Assembly: GCF_964026585.1 (NCBI RefSeq)
Contig: NZ_OZ032160.1
Coordinates: forward strand, 186,001-250,000
DNA length: 64,000 bases
Reading direction: 5' to 3'
Source: Candidatus Endowatersipora endosymbiont of Watersipora subatra
GTDB lineage: Bacteria; Pseudomonadota; Alphaproteobacteria; Rhizobiales; Rhizobiaceae
The translations under genes were made by a program, and so were the position numbers. The notes beneath the pieces were generated by a model. The model was not told the origin of the DNA, ran no database searches, and saw only the letters and a program-made list of their open reading frames with translations. This document shows positions 50,153 to 59,836 of the stretch, in pieces; position 1 is the stretch's first letter; each line of letters begins with the position of its first letter.

Positions 50153-50785
50153 TCAACATAATCCCGACTGTTTAAGCTGTTTGTATGCACGAATAATCTG
50201 CCTTAACCGATCTTCTGAGGAACGATCTCCACCATTGGTATCAGGATGATGTTGTTTCACCAGTGCTTTATATTTTTTGGTAATGTGATCACTATTCACT
50301 GTTGTTGGTAACTCCAAATCTCGTAAGGCTTTTTCCTCAAGCCGTTTCAACTTTCGTGAATCCTTTCCTGAAGAAATACGTTTACCGTCAGAAGAGTACC
50401 GAATCCGCACCGTTGCATGCCAGCTAGGTGTCGGCCTCAATTTTGATGAATCACTATCAATGATCGATTCTCCCCTCTTCCCATTTATCCCAGTTCCTAT
50501 TTTCCAGGTGGGAAGGTAATCAGTCATATTTTCCTTTTGACAGTTGGCAATTTCCTCGTCATTCAACCCTAAAAAATAGTTAAAATTTTTGTTATAAAGT
50601 CGGACATGGTCAATACACATATTGAGATACTGACCTTCATAACTACGACCCATTGGTGCCTTGTGAGTACCTGGTTTATCACATCCATTCCAAGCACATA
50701 CCTTCATCGCATCTTTTTCTTTCTTTTTCTTAGAGCGGCGGGGATAAATACGAATTTTATCAAAAATATCTGAATTAGAAGTCAT
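50153..50785 (-). CDS. J-domain protein
   Basis: 210 residues. The J domain is at the C-terminus (about 150-205) with the HPD tripeptide in LVKQHHPDTNGGDRS; the N-terminal part carries CAWNGCDKPGTHKAP and a basic KKKEKD stretch. It lacks the Gly/Phe and zinc regions of DnaJ, so it is a specialised Hsp70 co-chaperone. Homologues sit beside cobS and bolA in many alphaproteobacteria; the client is not known to me. Confidence 0.88.
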   Translation of the reverse strand: MTSNSDIFDKIRIYPRRSKKKKEKDAMKVCAWNGCDKPGTHKAPMGRSYEGQYLNMCIDHVRLYNKNFNYFLGLNDEEIANCQKENMTDYLPTWKIGTGINGKRGESIIDSDSSKLRPTPSWHATVRIRYSSDGKRISSGKDSRKLKRLEEKALRDLELPTTVNSDHITKKYKALVKQHHPDTNGGDRSSEDRLRQIIRAYKQLKQSGLC

Positions 50786-50923
50786 TGAATTTTGATTATT
50801 AAGAATGATGATGATAACATAGAGTTATGAATTTAACGTACCATTTTAAAGTCACTCATAGCAATATTTTCTAGAGAAAATAAAAAAATAACATACAATA
50901 TCTTATTGATTAGAGAAAATCTT

Positions 50924-51211
50924 ATGAAGCATCCTCATGTTAAGGGACCGATAGTCATAAAAATAGAAAAAAAACTCACGAGCGCTTTTTCTTTGGATTC
51001 TCTCGAGGTGATTAATGAAAGCTCTCTTCATTCTGGTCACAAACCAGAATTTAATGGTAAAGGAGAAAGTCACATCAGAATTCGTATGGCATCTAAAGAA
51101 TTCAATAATATGAGTCTCATAAGTATACACTGCATAGTCAATGAATTGATGGCCGAAGAATTTTCTTCTGGTCTACATGCATTAAGAATCGATCTTAAGA
51201 CCAAGACTTGA
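50924..51211 (+). CDS. bolA: BolA family protein
   Basis: 95 residues from ATG 50924 (an earlier TTG at 50906 is in frame). The signature VINESSLHSGHKP, with a candidate cluster-ligating His, and the helix-strand ending IVNELMAEEFSSGLHALRI is clear. BolA proteins pair with monothiol glutaredoxins in iron-sulfur handling and can bind DNA. It is divergent from the J-protein gene. Confidence 0.92.
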   Translation: MKHPHVKGPIVIKIEKKLTSAFSLDSLEVINESSLHSGHKPEFNGKGESHIRIRMASKEFNNMSLISIHCIVNELMAEEFSSGLHALRIDLKTKT

Positions 51212-51229
51212 AATGATATCAACTTCTCA

Positions 51230-52528
51230 TTAATCGGCTCCCTCTGTCATAACTGGATAAGATCCAGACAAATTGCGGATCCGAAGTTGTACGATACGAT
51301 TTTTTTCACGCTCCATCACAACAAACCTTTTACCATAAAAAGTAAAAGTTTGTTTTTCTGCTGGAATAATCTGAGATTCATGAATTACAAGACCAGCAAT
51401 CGTTGTCGCTTCCTCATCTGGTAGCTTCCAATCTAGTGCTCTGTTCAGATCACGGATTGGTAAGCTACCATCAACAATCACTGATCCATCCATTTGCACC
51501 TGAAGACCAGCAATATCTTCATCATGTTCATCAGAAATATCTCCAACAATTTCCTCAAGAATATCTTCAAGAGTTATCAGGCCTTCGACTTCTCCATACT
51601 CATCCACAACAAGAGCAATATGAGCTTTTCGTCGTAGAAAAGCATTCAACTGTTTCTTGAGGGACGTTGTTTCCGGAACAAACCAAGGTTTTGCCATGAT
51701 ATTACGAATATCAAATTTTTTTACATTATATTGGCTTGCAGCCAATGCTCTCAGCATATCCTTGGCATGAATGATACCAATTATATTTTCATTCTCTTCC
51801 TGCCAAACTGGGAGTCGTGTATGAGGACTATCAAGAATTCGATTCACAAGATCTTCCGATGAATCGTCAATATTAAGACTTACCATTGTTGTACGGTGAA
51901 CCATAATATCAGAAATTTCAAGATCATTGAGGTCAAGCACTCCACCAACTCGATCTCGATCATCTTTTGCAACGGCACCATCACGGTTGAGAACATCGAC
52001 AGTTCCCCGTAATTCTTCATTTCCAGAAAGCGGTGAGACTAACTGATCAATATCAATGCCAAAAAGACTCAGAATTCGACGGACAATAAAGCTAGCTATC
52101 TGAGTAATCGGACCAAAGAAGCGAACAATAAGATGAACAATAGGCACAACAGACAAAGCAAATCGGTCAGGATTTGATATTGCTAAGCTTTTAGGTAAAA
52201 TTTCAGCAAAAATAACAACAATAATCGTCATAGCAACTGTAGCCAAAAAAACACCGAACTCACCAAATAAATTAATGAATAAGCTTGTTGCCAGTGCAGA
52301 GGCAAGAATATTAACCAAGTTATTTGATACCAATAAAGCACCGATCAAATGCTCTTGAATACCAATAAGATAAGATACAAGGCCTGCTCTACGATCACCA
52401 TTCTTTTGCAAAGCATGGATACGTGCTTTTGATACGGCAGTTAACGCTGTTTCAGAACCTGAAAAAAAGGCAGATAGTCCAATCAAAAAAAGAATAGCTA
52501 GCAATGTTAGAATCATAGACAGAATCAT
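51230..52528 (-). CDS. CNNM/CorC-type transporter-associated protein with CBS pair (hemolysin C family)
   Basis: 432 residues. An N-terminal DUF21/CNNM membrane domain with three to four helices (about 1-150; SAFFSGSETALTAVSKARIHAL at the start region) is followed by two CBS domains (about 205-325) and a C-terminal CorC_HlyC domain (about 345-420). Family members are linked to magnesium or cobalt export; the hemolysin label is historical. It is convergent with bolA (18-base gap). Confidence 0.9.
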   Translation of the reverse strand: MILSMILTLLAILFLIGLSAFFSGSETALTAVSKARIHALQKNGDRRAGLVSYLIGIQEHLIGALLVSNNLVNILASALATSLFINLFGEFGVFLATVAMTIIVVIFAEILPKSLAISNPDRFALSVVPIVHLIVRFFGPITQIASFIVRRILSLFGIDIDQLVSPLSGNEELRGTVDVLNRDGAVAKDDRDRVGGVLDLNDLEISDIMVHRTTMVSLNIDDSSEDLVNRILDSPHTRLPVWQEENENIIGIIHAKDMLRALAASQYNVKKFDIRNIMAKPWFVPETTSLKKQLNAFLRRKAHIALVVDEYGEVEGLITLEDILEEIVGDISDEHDEDIAGLQVQMDGSVIVDGSLPIRDLNRALDWKLPDEEATTIAGLVIHESQIIPAEKQTFTFYGKRFVVMEREKNRIVQLRIRNLSGSYPVMTEGAD

Positions 52529-52869
52529 TGTTCTAAAAACATAGAAAAATTGGTCACACTATTAAATAGCCTTCGATCAAGACAGGAAAGGGGATCGAAG
52601 GAACCCCCTTCTCTTACTAAATACGAAGATCAGTAGAGTGTGTAGAAAATCATATATCTTCCTTACTGAAGTCACAATACCTACCCTTGGGCCCAGAATC
52701 CTCGAGTAACAGCAATGATAAGAACTTTATCAACTAAAAATGATCATGTGAAAAATTTCAACCTACCTAAAAATCAGGAAGCTTTATTTTCTGCATATCC
52801 AATCCAGCGATTCGGAACAGATTTATCATCCTTTGGCCTATCCAGAATCACTGATCACTAAACATTGAA
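52529..52869. other. gene-free interval where aroB is expected
   Basis: 341 bases between aroK and the CNNM gene, all three positions on the minus strand. In related alphaproteobacteria aroB lies between these two genes. I see no open frame and no convincing 3-dehydroquinate synthase remnant. Confidence 0.55.
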
Positions 52870-53487
52870 TCAAGTCCAGCCTCTCTTCTGAGCAATTTCA
52901 GGTAAGTTCTGTGCCAATAAATTGACAATTTCAACTGCAATAACATCACGACTCACCATCCGCGATTCAATATGAATGTCAGAAAGGGCGTAAAGGGGGT
53001 TTCTTTTCTCTAAGAGTATTCTCATAGTTGATTCTGGATCCTGATTTTTGAGAAAAGGCCTGTCAGAGCGACGTTGGACACGTTTCATCACAATTTCAAG
53101 ATTAGCATTTAACCAAACAGAAACACCACTTTCTTCAACATCTCTTCGGATATTTTCATTCACAAAGGCACTACCACCTGTTGCTAGGACCTTTTGTCCT
53201 TCATCCAAAAGGCGTTTGATCACTTTCTTTTCCCCGGATTGGAAGGCTTCTTCACCAAAGTGATCAAAAACATCCTGAATTGACATCCCAGCTGCTCTCT
53301 CGATCTCTTTATCAGCATCAAAAAAAGGAATTTCTAAATACTGAGAAAGGCGTTTACCGATAGTGGACTTACCGACACCCATAATGCCAACAAGAACGAT
53401 ACTTCTTCCATTCAGTGCTCGTCGGATAGAGCTGGCACGGTCTGCTATAAACGCACGATTAAGTTCTTGTGTCGATGCTGTATTCAC
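52870..53487 (-). CDS. aroK: shikimate kinase
   Basis: 205 residues. The P-loop VGIMGVGKSTIGKRL (about 33-47) is followed by the shikimate-binding FFDADKEIE and the second motif LATGGSAFV; RSDRPFL is the lid. It phosphorylates shikimate in aromatic amino-acid synthesis. It has an N-terminal extension of about 25 residues, usual in alphaproteobacteria. Its normal partner aroB is missing downstream. Confidence 0.94.
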   Translation of the reverse strand: MNTASTQELNRAFIADRASSIRRALNGRSIVLVGIMGVGKSTIGKRLSQYLEIPFFDADKEIERAAGMSIQDVFDHFGEEAFQSGEKKVIKRLLDEGQKVLATGGSAFVNENIRRDVEESGVSVWLNANLEIVMKRVQRRSDRPFLKNQDPESTMRILLEKRNPLYALSDIHIESRMVSRDVIAVEIVNLLAQNLPEIAQKRGWT

Positions 53488-53756
53488 GATATATGGTTTT
53501 CTTATTTCTTGTTAGTATCGGATTTAGTCAATCTACCAAACAAAACACAGCAAAATGGTTAAAACGTCAAGTACTCCTTAGTAGTTTAAGAGTTCAATAC
53601 TCTATATTGATCCTAGGTCTTTATATCGTTCATGAATCCTTAAGTGATTAGAAATCATATACTCATTTCTTCCATACTGTCCTCGATAGATTAGAAGTCA
53701 ATAAATCATCTCTCATCAATTTCATCAAATTAAGATCTTCATCTTTATTGATATCA

Positions 53757-55373
53757 TCAATGTCTGAAATGGCGTATACCAGTAAAGACCATAGCAAGAC
53801 CAGCAGAATCTGCCGCTTCAATAATCTCATCATCGCGTACAGAACCACCAGGTTGGATAACAGCTGTTATCCCCGCCTCAACCATCAATAATAAAGCATC
53901 AGAGAAGGGGAAAAATGCATCGGAGGCTACGACTGAGCCGATAGTCTTTACTTTATTCCAACCCGCAATTTTTGCGGCTTCTTTTGCCTTTAGGGTTGCT
54001 ATACGTGCCGAGTCCAACCGACTCATTTGTCCGGCACCAATACCTACGGTTGTACCATCTTTTACATAGACAATAGCATTGGATTGAACATGCTTTGCAA
54101 CGACAAATGCAAATAACATATCAGCTATTTCACTGTCTGTAGGTCCTCTTTTTGTCACAACATTTAGTTCATTGATTTTCAGATGACCTGTGTCACGATT
54201 CTGAATAAGGTATCCACCCGCGACACTACGAATATTGAAGCCCATTTTCATCGGATTAGCTAAGCCATGAGTCAGTAGAAGGCGTATATTTTTCTTTTTT
54301 TTCAGAAGGTTAAGAGCTTCATTATCAGCATCTGGAGCAATAATGACTTCGGTTAGAATTCCTAAAATAGCCTGTGCAGTGGATCCATCAAGTGTAGTAT
54401 TCATAGAGATGACACCTCCAAAAGCTGATATAGGATCACATGAAAGCGCTTGTTGATAAGCACCTTTGAGAGTAGGATGACGTGCTACGCCACATGGGTT
54501 AGCATGTTTAATAATCGCAACAACAGGTCCTTTGTTTGGATCGAACTCACTAACCAGTTCAAAGGCAGCATCGGTATCATTGATATTATTAAACGATAGC
54601 TTTTTACCCTGAATCTGTTCTGATTGCACAACACCGGGTCGCTTTTCACCTGAATCATAGAGAGCTGCACACTGATGCGGATTTTCACCATAGCGGGGAA
54701 TCTGTATAAGACGACCACCAACCGTATGATAATCTGGTGTAATGATATCAAGCTTTTTTGCCATCCAGTTTGATACCGCTGCGTCATAAGATGCAGTATA
54801 AGAGAAAGCAGATTGTGCTAATTTTTTACGTGTTGACAAACGTGTTTTGCCCGCATAGGTGTTGATTTCATCAATTATCTCCCTATACTGATTGATAGAG
54901 GTGACTATACAAACATAAGGATAGTTCTTCGCTGAAGCCCTCACCATCGCTGGACCTCCAATATCAATATTCTCAATGATTTCAGCTTCCTCTGCTCCAG
55001 TATGACAAATATCCTCAAAAGGGTAAAAATTCGAGACTAGCAAATCAATTCCTTCAATCCCATGCTCATTCATCTCTTTCTGATGATCATCATTGTTACG
55101 GATTGCTAATAACCCACCATGAACAGCAGGATGAAGCGTTTTTATACGGCCATCCATCATTTCAGGACATTGAGTGATATCGGATAGATGGGTGACTCCA
55201 TATCCCATTTCCTTCAGCGTATGAAATGTACCACCTGTTGATAATAATTCGACATTATGTCTCCCTAAAACCTCAACAAGGGTAAAAAGATTAGTTTTGT
55301 CAAACACAGATAACAGAGCTCTTTTGACTTGGCAAAGATCAGGGACAGGAAGAGATCGAACGGCAATTGACAT
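53757..55373 (-). CDS. purH: bifunctional AICAR transformylase / IMP cyclohydrolase
   Basis: 538 residues. The N-terminal MGS-like IMP cyclohydrolase domain (about 1-150; [11 protein letters not shown] and LLSTGGT) precedes the transformylase domain, with YGENPHQ, the catalytic KHANPCGVA and [10 protein letters not shown]. It carries out the last two steps of IMP synthesis. The end GIRHFRH is the usual C-terminus. The gene stands alone. Confidence 0.97.
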   Translation of the reverse strand: MSIAVRSLPVPDLCQVKRALLSVFDKTNLFTLVEVLGRHNVELLSTGGTFHTLKEMGYGVTHLSDITQCPEMMDGRIKTLHPAVHGGLLAIRNNDDHQKEMNEHGIEGIDLLVSNFYPFEDICHTGAEEAEIIENIDIGGPAMVRASAKNYPYVCIVTSINQYREIIDEINTYAGKTRLSTRKKLAQSAFSYTASYDAAVSNWMAKKLDIITPDYHTVGGRLIQIPRYGENPHQCAALYDSGEKRPGVVQSEQIQGKKLSFNNINDTDAAFELVSEFDPNKGPVVAIIKHANPCGVARHPTLKGAYQQALSCDPISAFGGVISMNTTLDGSTAQAILGILTEVIIAPDADNEALNLLKKKKNIRLLLTHGLANPMKMGFNIRSVAGGYLIQNRDTGHLKINELNVVTKRGPTDSEIADMLFAFVVAKHVQSNAIVYVKDGTTVGIGAGQMSRLDSARIATLKAKEAAKIAGWNKVKTIGSVVASDAFFPFSDALLLMVEAGITAVIQPGGSVRDDEIIEAADSAGLAMVFTGIRHFRH

Positions 55374-55541
55374 CTGTCAAAAGCTCCATAGTAATTAAGA
55401 TTAGATTCCTTATTTGCCCTGTAAAAAAGCTACCGTCTAGCTATAATTATTGTCAAAATCTATTATATAAGGAATTATTTTGAAGTTCTAATTCATCTCT
55501 TCTGTTAGATTCACTGTCTCTTGTTATTAAGATCGGGTAGA

Positions 55542-56630
55542 ATGGACATGAAAAATCATTTTCAAAAACTGATTATCTTAGGTATTGAAACAAGTTGTGA
55601 TGAAACAGCAGCAGCTGTAATTGAATCTGAGCCGGATAACAAGGGAATTATCCTTGCACAAGAAGTATTGAGTCAGATTGATAGTCACTCTTCCTTTGGA
55701 GGAGTTGTTCCTGAAATAGCAGCCCGGGCTCATCTCAATACCTTGGATAGTATTATAAAATCGGTTATGGAAGATGCTTGTCTCTCATTTCATGAACTTA
55801 ATGGCATAGCTGTAACTTCTGGTCCAGGATTAGCTGGTGGATTAATTGTAGGGACAATGATCGCACGCACACTTGCTGCTGTTCATAACAAACCTGTGTT
55901 TACGATTAACCATCTAGAAGGACATGCACTCACTGCTCGATTGACACATCGACTCTCATTTCCTTATCTCTTGCTTCTTGTCTCAGGCGGTCATACTCAA
56001 ATCCTCTTGATCAAAGATGTTGGTGATTATGAATGTTTAGCTACAACTATTGATGATGCATTGGGAGAAGCTTTCGACAAGACAGCCAAACTTTTAAGTT
56101 TACCTTATCCAGGTGGTCCTCAAGTTGAGAAAGTCGCACTGCATGGTGATCCTAAGGCTTTTGATTTTCCACGACCTTTGCAGAGACATGATACCTTAAA
56201 TATGTCATTTTCGGGCCTAAAAACAGCAGTGAGGAAGGCGTTTTTAGAACAATCAAGAGAAAAAGAAGATATATGCGCATCATTTCAAGCTGCGGTAGGA
56301 GATATTCTTGAAAATAGAATTAAAAGAGCATTTAATTTATTTGTAGAACGATTTGGTACTAACGGAACGTTCGTGATGGCCGGTGGCGTTGCCACCAACC
56401 TTTATTTGCGCCATCGCCTAGAATCCACTTGTCGCTTGGCATCCTGGAATTGGATAGTCCCACCTAAGAATTTATGTACAGACAATGCTGCTATGATTGC
56501 CTGGGCCGCCATTGAACGCCTACAGGTAGGGAATAAAAAAAATGAGGATCAAGGCATCCGCCCACGCTGGCCTCTCGATCAAAAAAAACAGGCTACATAT
56601 GGCTCGGGTCGGAGAGGAGCAAAAGTATGA
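55542..56630 (+). CDS. tsaD: tRNA N6-threonylcarbamoyladenosine transferase TsaD
   Basis: 362 residues from ATG 55542 (55548 also possible; a TTG at 55521 is open but unlikely). ILGIETSCDETAAAV opens the ASKHA fold; the metal-binding HLEGH, then LLLVSGGHTQIL and VMAGGVATN follow. It makes t6A37 in ANN-decoding tRNAs with TsaB, TsaC and TsaE. The last bases overlap gpsA (ATGA). Confidence 0.96.
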   Translation: MDMKNHFQKLIILGIETSCDETAAAVIESEPDNKGIILAQEVLSQIDSHSSFGGVVPEIAARAHLNTLDSIIKSVMEDACLSFHELNGIAVTSGPGLAGGLIVGTMIARTLAAVHNKPVFTINHLEGHALTARLTHRLSFPYLLLLVSGGHTQILLIKDVGDYECLATTIDDALGEAFDKTAKLLSLPYPGGPQVEKVALHGDPKAFDFPRPLQRHDTLNMSFSGLKTAVRKAFLEQSREKEDICASFQAAVGDILENRIKRAFNLFVERFGTNGTFVMAGGVATNLYLRHRLESTCRLASWNWIVPPKNLCTDNAAMIAWAAIERLQVGNKKNEDQGIRPRWPLDQKKQATYGSGRRGAKV

Positions 56631-57637
56631 GTCATAGGATTGCTATCATCGGAGCTGGAGCGTGGGGAACTGCACTCGCTTGTGCTTGGGGATCCAAAGG
56701 GCATAAAATCACATTAGTGACTCGTGATGCTAGAACAGCTGAATCTATACGAAGCAACCGTCATAACAATCAGTGTTTACCGGGAATCATGTTGCCTAAC
56801 AGTATCGAGGTTACAAACGGTCATAATGTACTTAAAAACTCTGATATTATTGCCTTTTCAACACCAGCACAAGCTTTTTCAGAAACTCTTAAGACTTGCA
56901 AAGCTTATCTACAGTCGGGTCAATCCATTGTTTTATGTAGCAAGGGTATTGATCAAAAATCAGAGACTACACTCACTCAAATTGCTCGTGAGCAACAACC
57001 CTATCTATGCCGTTTTGTACTATCCGGACCAAGTTTCGCAGTCGATGTCGCCAACGGCTTGCCAGCCGCTGTAACACTGGCTAGTTCTCAACGGAAAAAA
57101 ACAGATTGGCTCGCAGGTATATTAAGTACTGAGCGTCTACGTGTTTATTCAAGCACTGATGTAATTGGTGTAGAAATGGGAGGAGCCCTTAAAAATGTAC
57201 TGGCCATTGCTGTTGGTATCGCAAGAGGATTAAAACTTGGAGTTAGTGCAGAAGCTGCTCTAATATCACGTGGTTTCTTAGAAATGACCCGTTTAGCAAT
57301 AGCAATGGGAGCAAGGCGAGAAACTCTCACTGGCTTATCAGGTTTAGGGGATCTTGCCTTGTGTTGCGCAAATCCTCAGTCTCGTAATTTTTGTTATGGA
57401 ATCATATTAGGTCAAGGTAAAAATAACACTCATTATCCTCTTACTGAGGGTATATTTACTGCAGATGTTGCACGAAAGGTAGCAAAACAGCATAATATTG
57501 AGGTCCCTATAATTGAAACAGTGTGTCAAATCCTTAATGGGCAAGTCACACCGATCGAAGCTGTATCACACTTGCTCTCACGTCCTTTAAAAGGAGAAGA
57601 TCTAGAAGGAAGAGACTCAAAAAGAGAACAGCTATGA
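56627..57637 (+). CDS. gpsA: glycerol-3-phosphate dehydrogenase [NAD(P)+]
   Basis: 336 residues. The Rossmann motif IAIIGAGAWGTALA is at the N-terminus; then VLSGPSFAVDVANGLP and the catalytic Lys in GGALKNVLAIAVGIARG. It makes sn-glycerol-3-phosphate for phospholipids. It is coupled to tsaD by a 4-base overlap, the usual alphaproteobacterial order. Its 3' end overlaps the convergent channel gene by 6 bases. Confidence 0.96.
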   Translation: MSHRIAIIGAGAWGTALACAWGSKGHKITLVTRDARTAESIRSNRHNNQCLPGIMLPNSIEVTNGHNVLKNSDIIAFSTPAQAFSETLKTCKAYLQSGQSIVLCSKGIDQKSETTLTQIAREQQPYLCRFVLSGPSFAVDVANGLPAAVTLASSQRKKTDWLAGILSTERLRVYSSTDVIGVEMGGALKNVLAIAVGIARGLKLGVSAEAALISRGFLEMTRLAIAMGARRETLTGLSGLGDLALCCANPQSRNFCYGIILGQGKNNTHYPLTEGIFTADVARKVAKQHNIEVPIIETVCQILNGQVTPIEAVSHLLSRPLKGEDLEGRDSKREQL

Positions 57638-58420
57638 TTTGACGATCAAGCGTCGCAACTCGCTCATATCAGTACGGAGATCCTTGAGTTCGGTCAAGAT
57701 AATGTTCTGATCGGCATGAATCTGACTGCAGTCAGAAGGGCGCTCATGTTCATTTTGCATAGCTGAAACGATAATACCAATAAATAAGTTCAATACAGTG
57801 AAGGTAGTAGAAACTATGAAGGGAATGAAAAAGAACCATGCCAAGGGGTGCTTCTGCATTACCGGACGCACAATACCCATGGACCAGCTTTCAAGAGTCA
57901 TAATTTGAAAAAGGGAATAAGATGAGGCCCCAAGTGAACCGAACCATTGAGGGAATGAAGTTGAAAACAGTTGTGTTGCCATAACTGAGAAAACATAAAA
58001 GACAAGCAGCATCAATACGATGATGGATCCCATACCAGGAAGAGCCGCAACTAGCCCAGTCACGACTTTTTTTAATGAAGGAACAACAGACAACAATCTC
58101 AAAATGCGTAAGATTCTAAATGCTCGAAATACGCTAAAACTGCCAGATGCAGGAACTAAAGCAATGGCTATAACAAGAAAGTCGAAAACACGCCAAGGAT
58201 CAAGAAAAAAACGGTAGCGATACACGTAAAGACGAAGAAGTAACTCGATAACAAAAAACAAAAGAATGATATTATCAAAAATTATCAGTATTAGACCACA
58301 TGTACTCATAATATGAGGACTGGTCTTTAAGCCTAAAATAAGAGAATTCAGAATAATTATATAAATAATCGAATATTCAAATCTTCGATCACTAATGAAA
58401 GTAATAATCTTTTCGCGCAT
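57632..58420 (-). CDS. bacterial voltage-gated sodium channel (BacNav, NaChBac/NavAb type)
   Basis: 262 residues forming one six-helix subunit of a tetrameric channel. S1 to S3 span about 14-95 with acidic counter-charges (Asp49, Glu59, Asp80). S4 has Arg at 99, 102, 105 and 108, every third position, as in voltage sensors. The pore helix and filter TLESWSMGIVRP (175-186) match the sodium-selective BacNav filter. S6 (about 196-220) and a C-terminal coiled coil with heptad hydrophobics (about 240-258) complete the layout. It is annotated elsewhere simply as ion transporter; the filter makes sodium selectivity the best inference. Confidence 0.92.
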   Translation of the reverse strand: MREKIITFISDRRFEYSIIYIIILNSLILGLKTSPHIMSTCGLILIIFDNIILLFFVIELLLRLYVYRYRFFLDPWRVFDFLVIAIALVPASGSFSVFRAFRILRILRLLSVVPSLKKVVTGLVAALPGMGSIIVLMLLVFYVFSVMATQLFSTSFPQWFGSLGASSYSLFQIMTLESWSMGIVRPVMQKHPLAWFFFIPFIVSTTFTVLNLFIGIIVSAMQNEHERPSDCSQIHADQNIILTELKDLRTDMSELRRLIVKS

Positions 58421-58733
58421 AGATTGTTTTTATAAGATAAGGATTAGCGTGTCTCAAAAGTCACCCTTCCCTATCGAATGGTATCGATTCATCCACGACC
58501 TTAATGTATGAGAATGGCGCTCAAATACTGCTTACGGCTAAAACAGAAACAATAAAGCCTTACGAAATCAATAACCTACTATAAACAAAATAGTCACAAT
58601 AAAATCAAGGATAATAGACAACATGACTTTTCACCTTTTTAAAATTAAAGTAAAATTAAATATAGCATCTTTTTTTGAATCCTGCAACCTGAAACGGTCC
58701 TTCAATAAAGGAAGTAGACTAACTTCAAACAAT
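58421..58733. other. gene-free interval between the channel gene and tRNA-Arg
   Basis: About 310 AT-rich bases; no credible frame, RNA gene or terminator seen. Confidence 0.4.
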
Positions 58734-58810
58734 TGGCGCGCCCGAGAGGATTCGAACCTCCGACCTCTGCCTTCGGAGGGCAGTGCTCTATCCAGCTGAG
58801 CTACGGGTGC
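58734..58810 (-). tRNA. tRNA-Arg(CCG) with an acceptor-stem mismatch
   Basis: 77 bases on the minus strand, CCA encoded. The anticodon arm CTGCC-CTCCGAA-GGCAG gives CCG (codon CGG). D-arm AGCTCAGCTGGATAGAGC and T-loop TTCGAAT are normal. The acceptor is GCACCCG against CGGGCGC: position 3-70 is A-C instead of the expected G-C. Otherwise intact, so probably functional. Confidence 0.92.
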
Positions 58811-58960
58811 ATCTCATGGGACTTGAAACATTCCTATCGATTCGAAAATTAAATTTCAAGACGAGAGATCCATTATGATTAACAAATGAGATCGCAGGAT
58901 ATGTTCAGAAAAAATCTGAATATTTTCAGACTTCAGAAACCATCACTCCCAATTTTAGGT

Positions 58961-59707
58961 TTACATCATTACATCAGTCAAGGGCCTGACCTCTCCTCTC
59001 ATTGAGGATTTCTGAAGCTCAACTAGCTCACGAATGCCTTTCTTTGCAAGATTCAGGAGCTGATAAAATTCCTTTTCTGAGAAAGGAGAGCCTTCTGCAG
59101 TCGCCTGTATTTCAACTATATGGCCAGAACTAGTCATCACAAAATTTGCATCCATTTCGGCTTCACTATCTTCTTTGTAATCCAAATCGAGAACAGGTGT
59201 ACCATTGTGGATACCACAAGAAATAGCAGCAACTTGATCTTTCAAGATAGTACCATCAACCATCGAACAGGCTTTCATCCAGTTGAGACAATCCCTTAAC
59301 GCAACCCATGCACCTGTAATTGAAGCCGTCCGTGTCCCTCCATCGGCCTGTATCACATCGCAATCTAGTGAAATCTGTCTCTCACCAAGGGCTTGCAAAT
59401 CAACGACTGTACGTAAGGAGCGCCCAATCAGGCGTTGAATTTCTTGGTTACGGCCTGCTTGCTGAAAACGAGTCGATTCTCGACGCATCCGTGATCTAGT
59501 TGACCTTGGTAACATGCCATATTCTGCGGTAACCCATCCTTTTCCCTTACCCCTTAACCACCGTGGAACTCGCTCTTCAAGTGATGCTGTGCACAAAACA
59601 TGAGTATTGCCCAATTTTGCTAAACATGATCCTTCCGCATATCTGGAACATCCAGATTCAAGGCTAACCATACGAATTTCATTTGCAGCACGTTTTGATG
59701 GTCTCAT
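58961..59707 (-). CDS. rph: ribonuclease PH
   Basis: 248 residues from ATG 59707 ([12 protein letters not shown], the family start); an upstream in-frame ATG at 59725 adds six residues. [21 protein letters not shown], then [12 protein letters not shown] and the catalytic [19 protein letters not shown] are all present. It trims tRNA 3' ends by phosphorolysis. It is divergent from hrcA, a conserved alphaproteobacterial arrangement. Confidence 0.96.
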   Translation of the reverse strand: MRPSKRAANEIRMVSLESGCSRYAEGSCLAKLGNTHVLCTASLEERVPRWLRGKGKGWVTAEYGMLPRSTRSRMRRESTRFQQAGRNQEIQRLIGRSLRTVVDLQALGERQISLDCDVIQADGGTRTASITGAWVALRDCLNWMKACSMVDGTILKDQVAAISCGIHNGTPVLDLDYKEDSEAEMDANFVMTSSGHIVEIQATAEGSPFSEKEFYQLLNLAKKGIRELVELQKSSMRGEVRPLTDVMM

Positions 59708-59836
59708 TATTTCATATCCAAACAAATAAATATAAGTAGATGAATATTCTTTTATACCTTCTATAGACTAAGACGCAAATGATCTGATGATTTAAAGGGA
59801 TTGCAAAAACGGTGAGTGCCTATTTATATTGCAATT

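Noticed and set aside
52680..52760. Minus-strand stretch reading VLIIAVTRGFWAQG as a possible aroB C-terminal remnant
   Set aside because: The similarity to the end of 3-dehydroquinate synthase is too short and loose to claim, and stops follow at once.
59726..59836. CIRCE operator upstream of hrcA
   Set aside because: No TTAGCACTC-N9-GAGTGCTAA or near match is present in the rph-hrcA gap.
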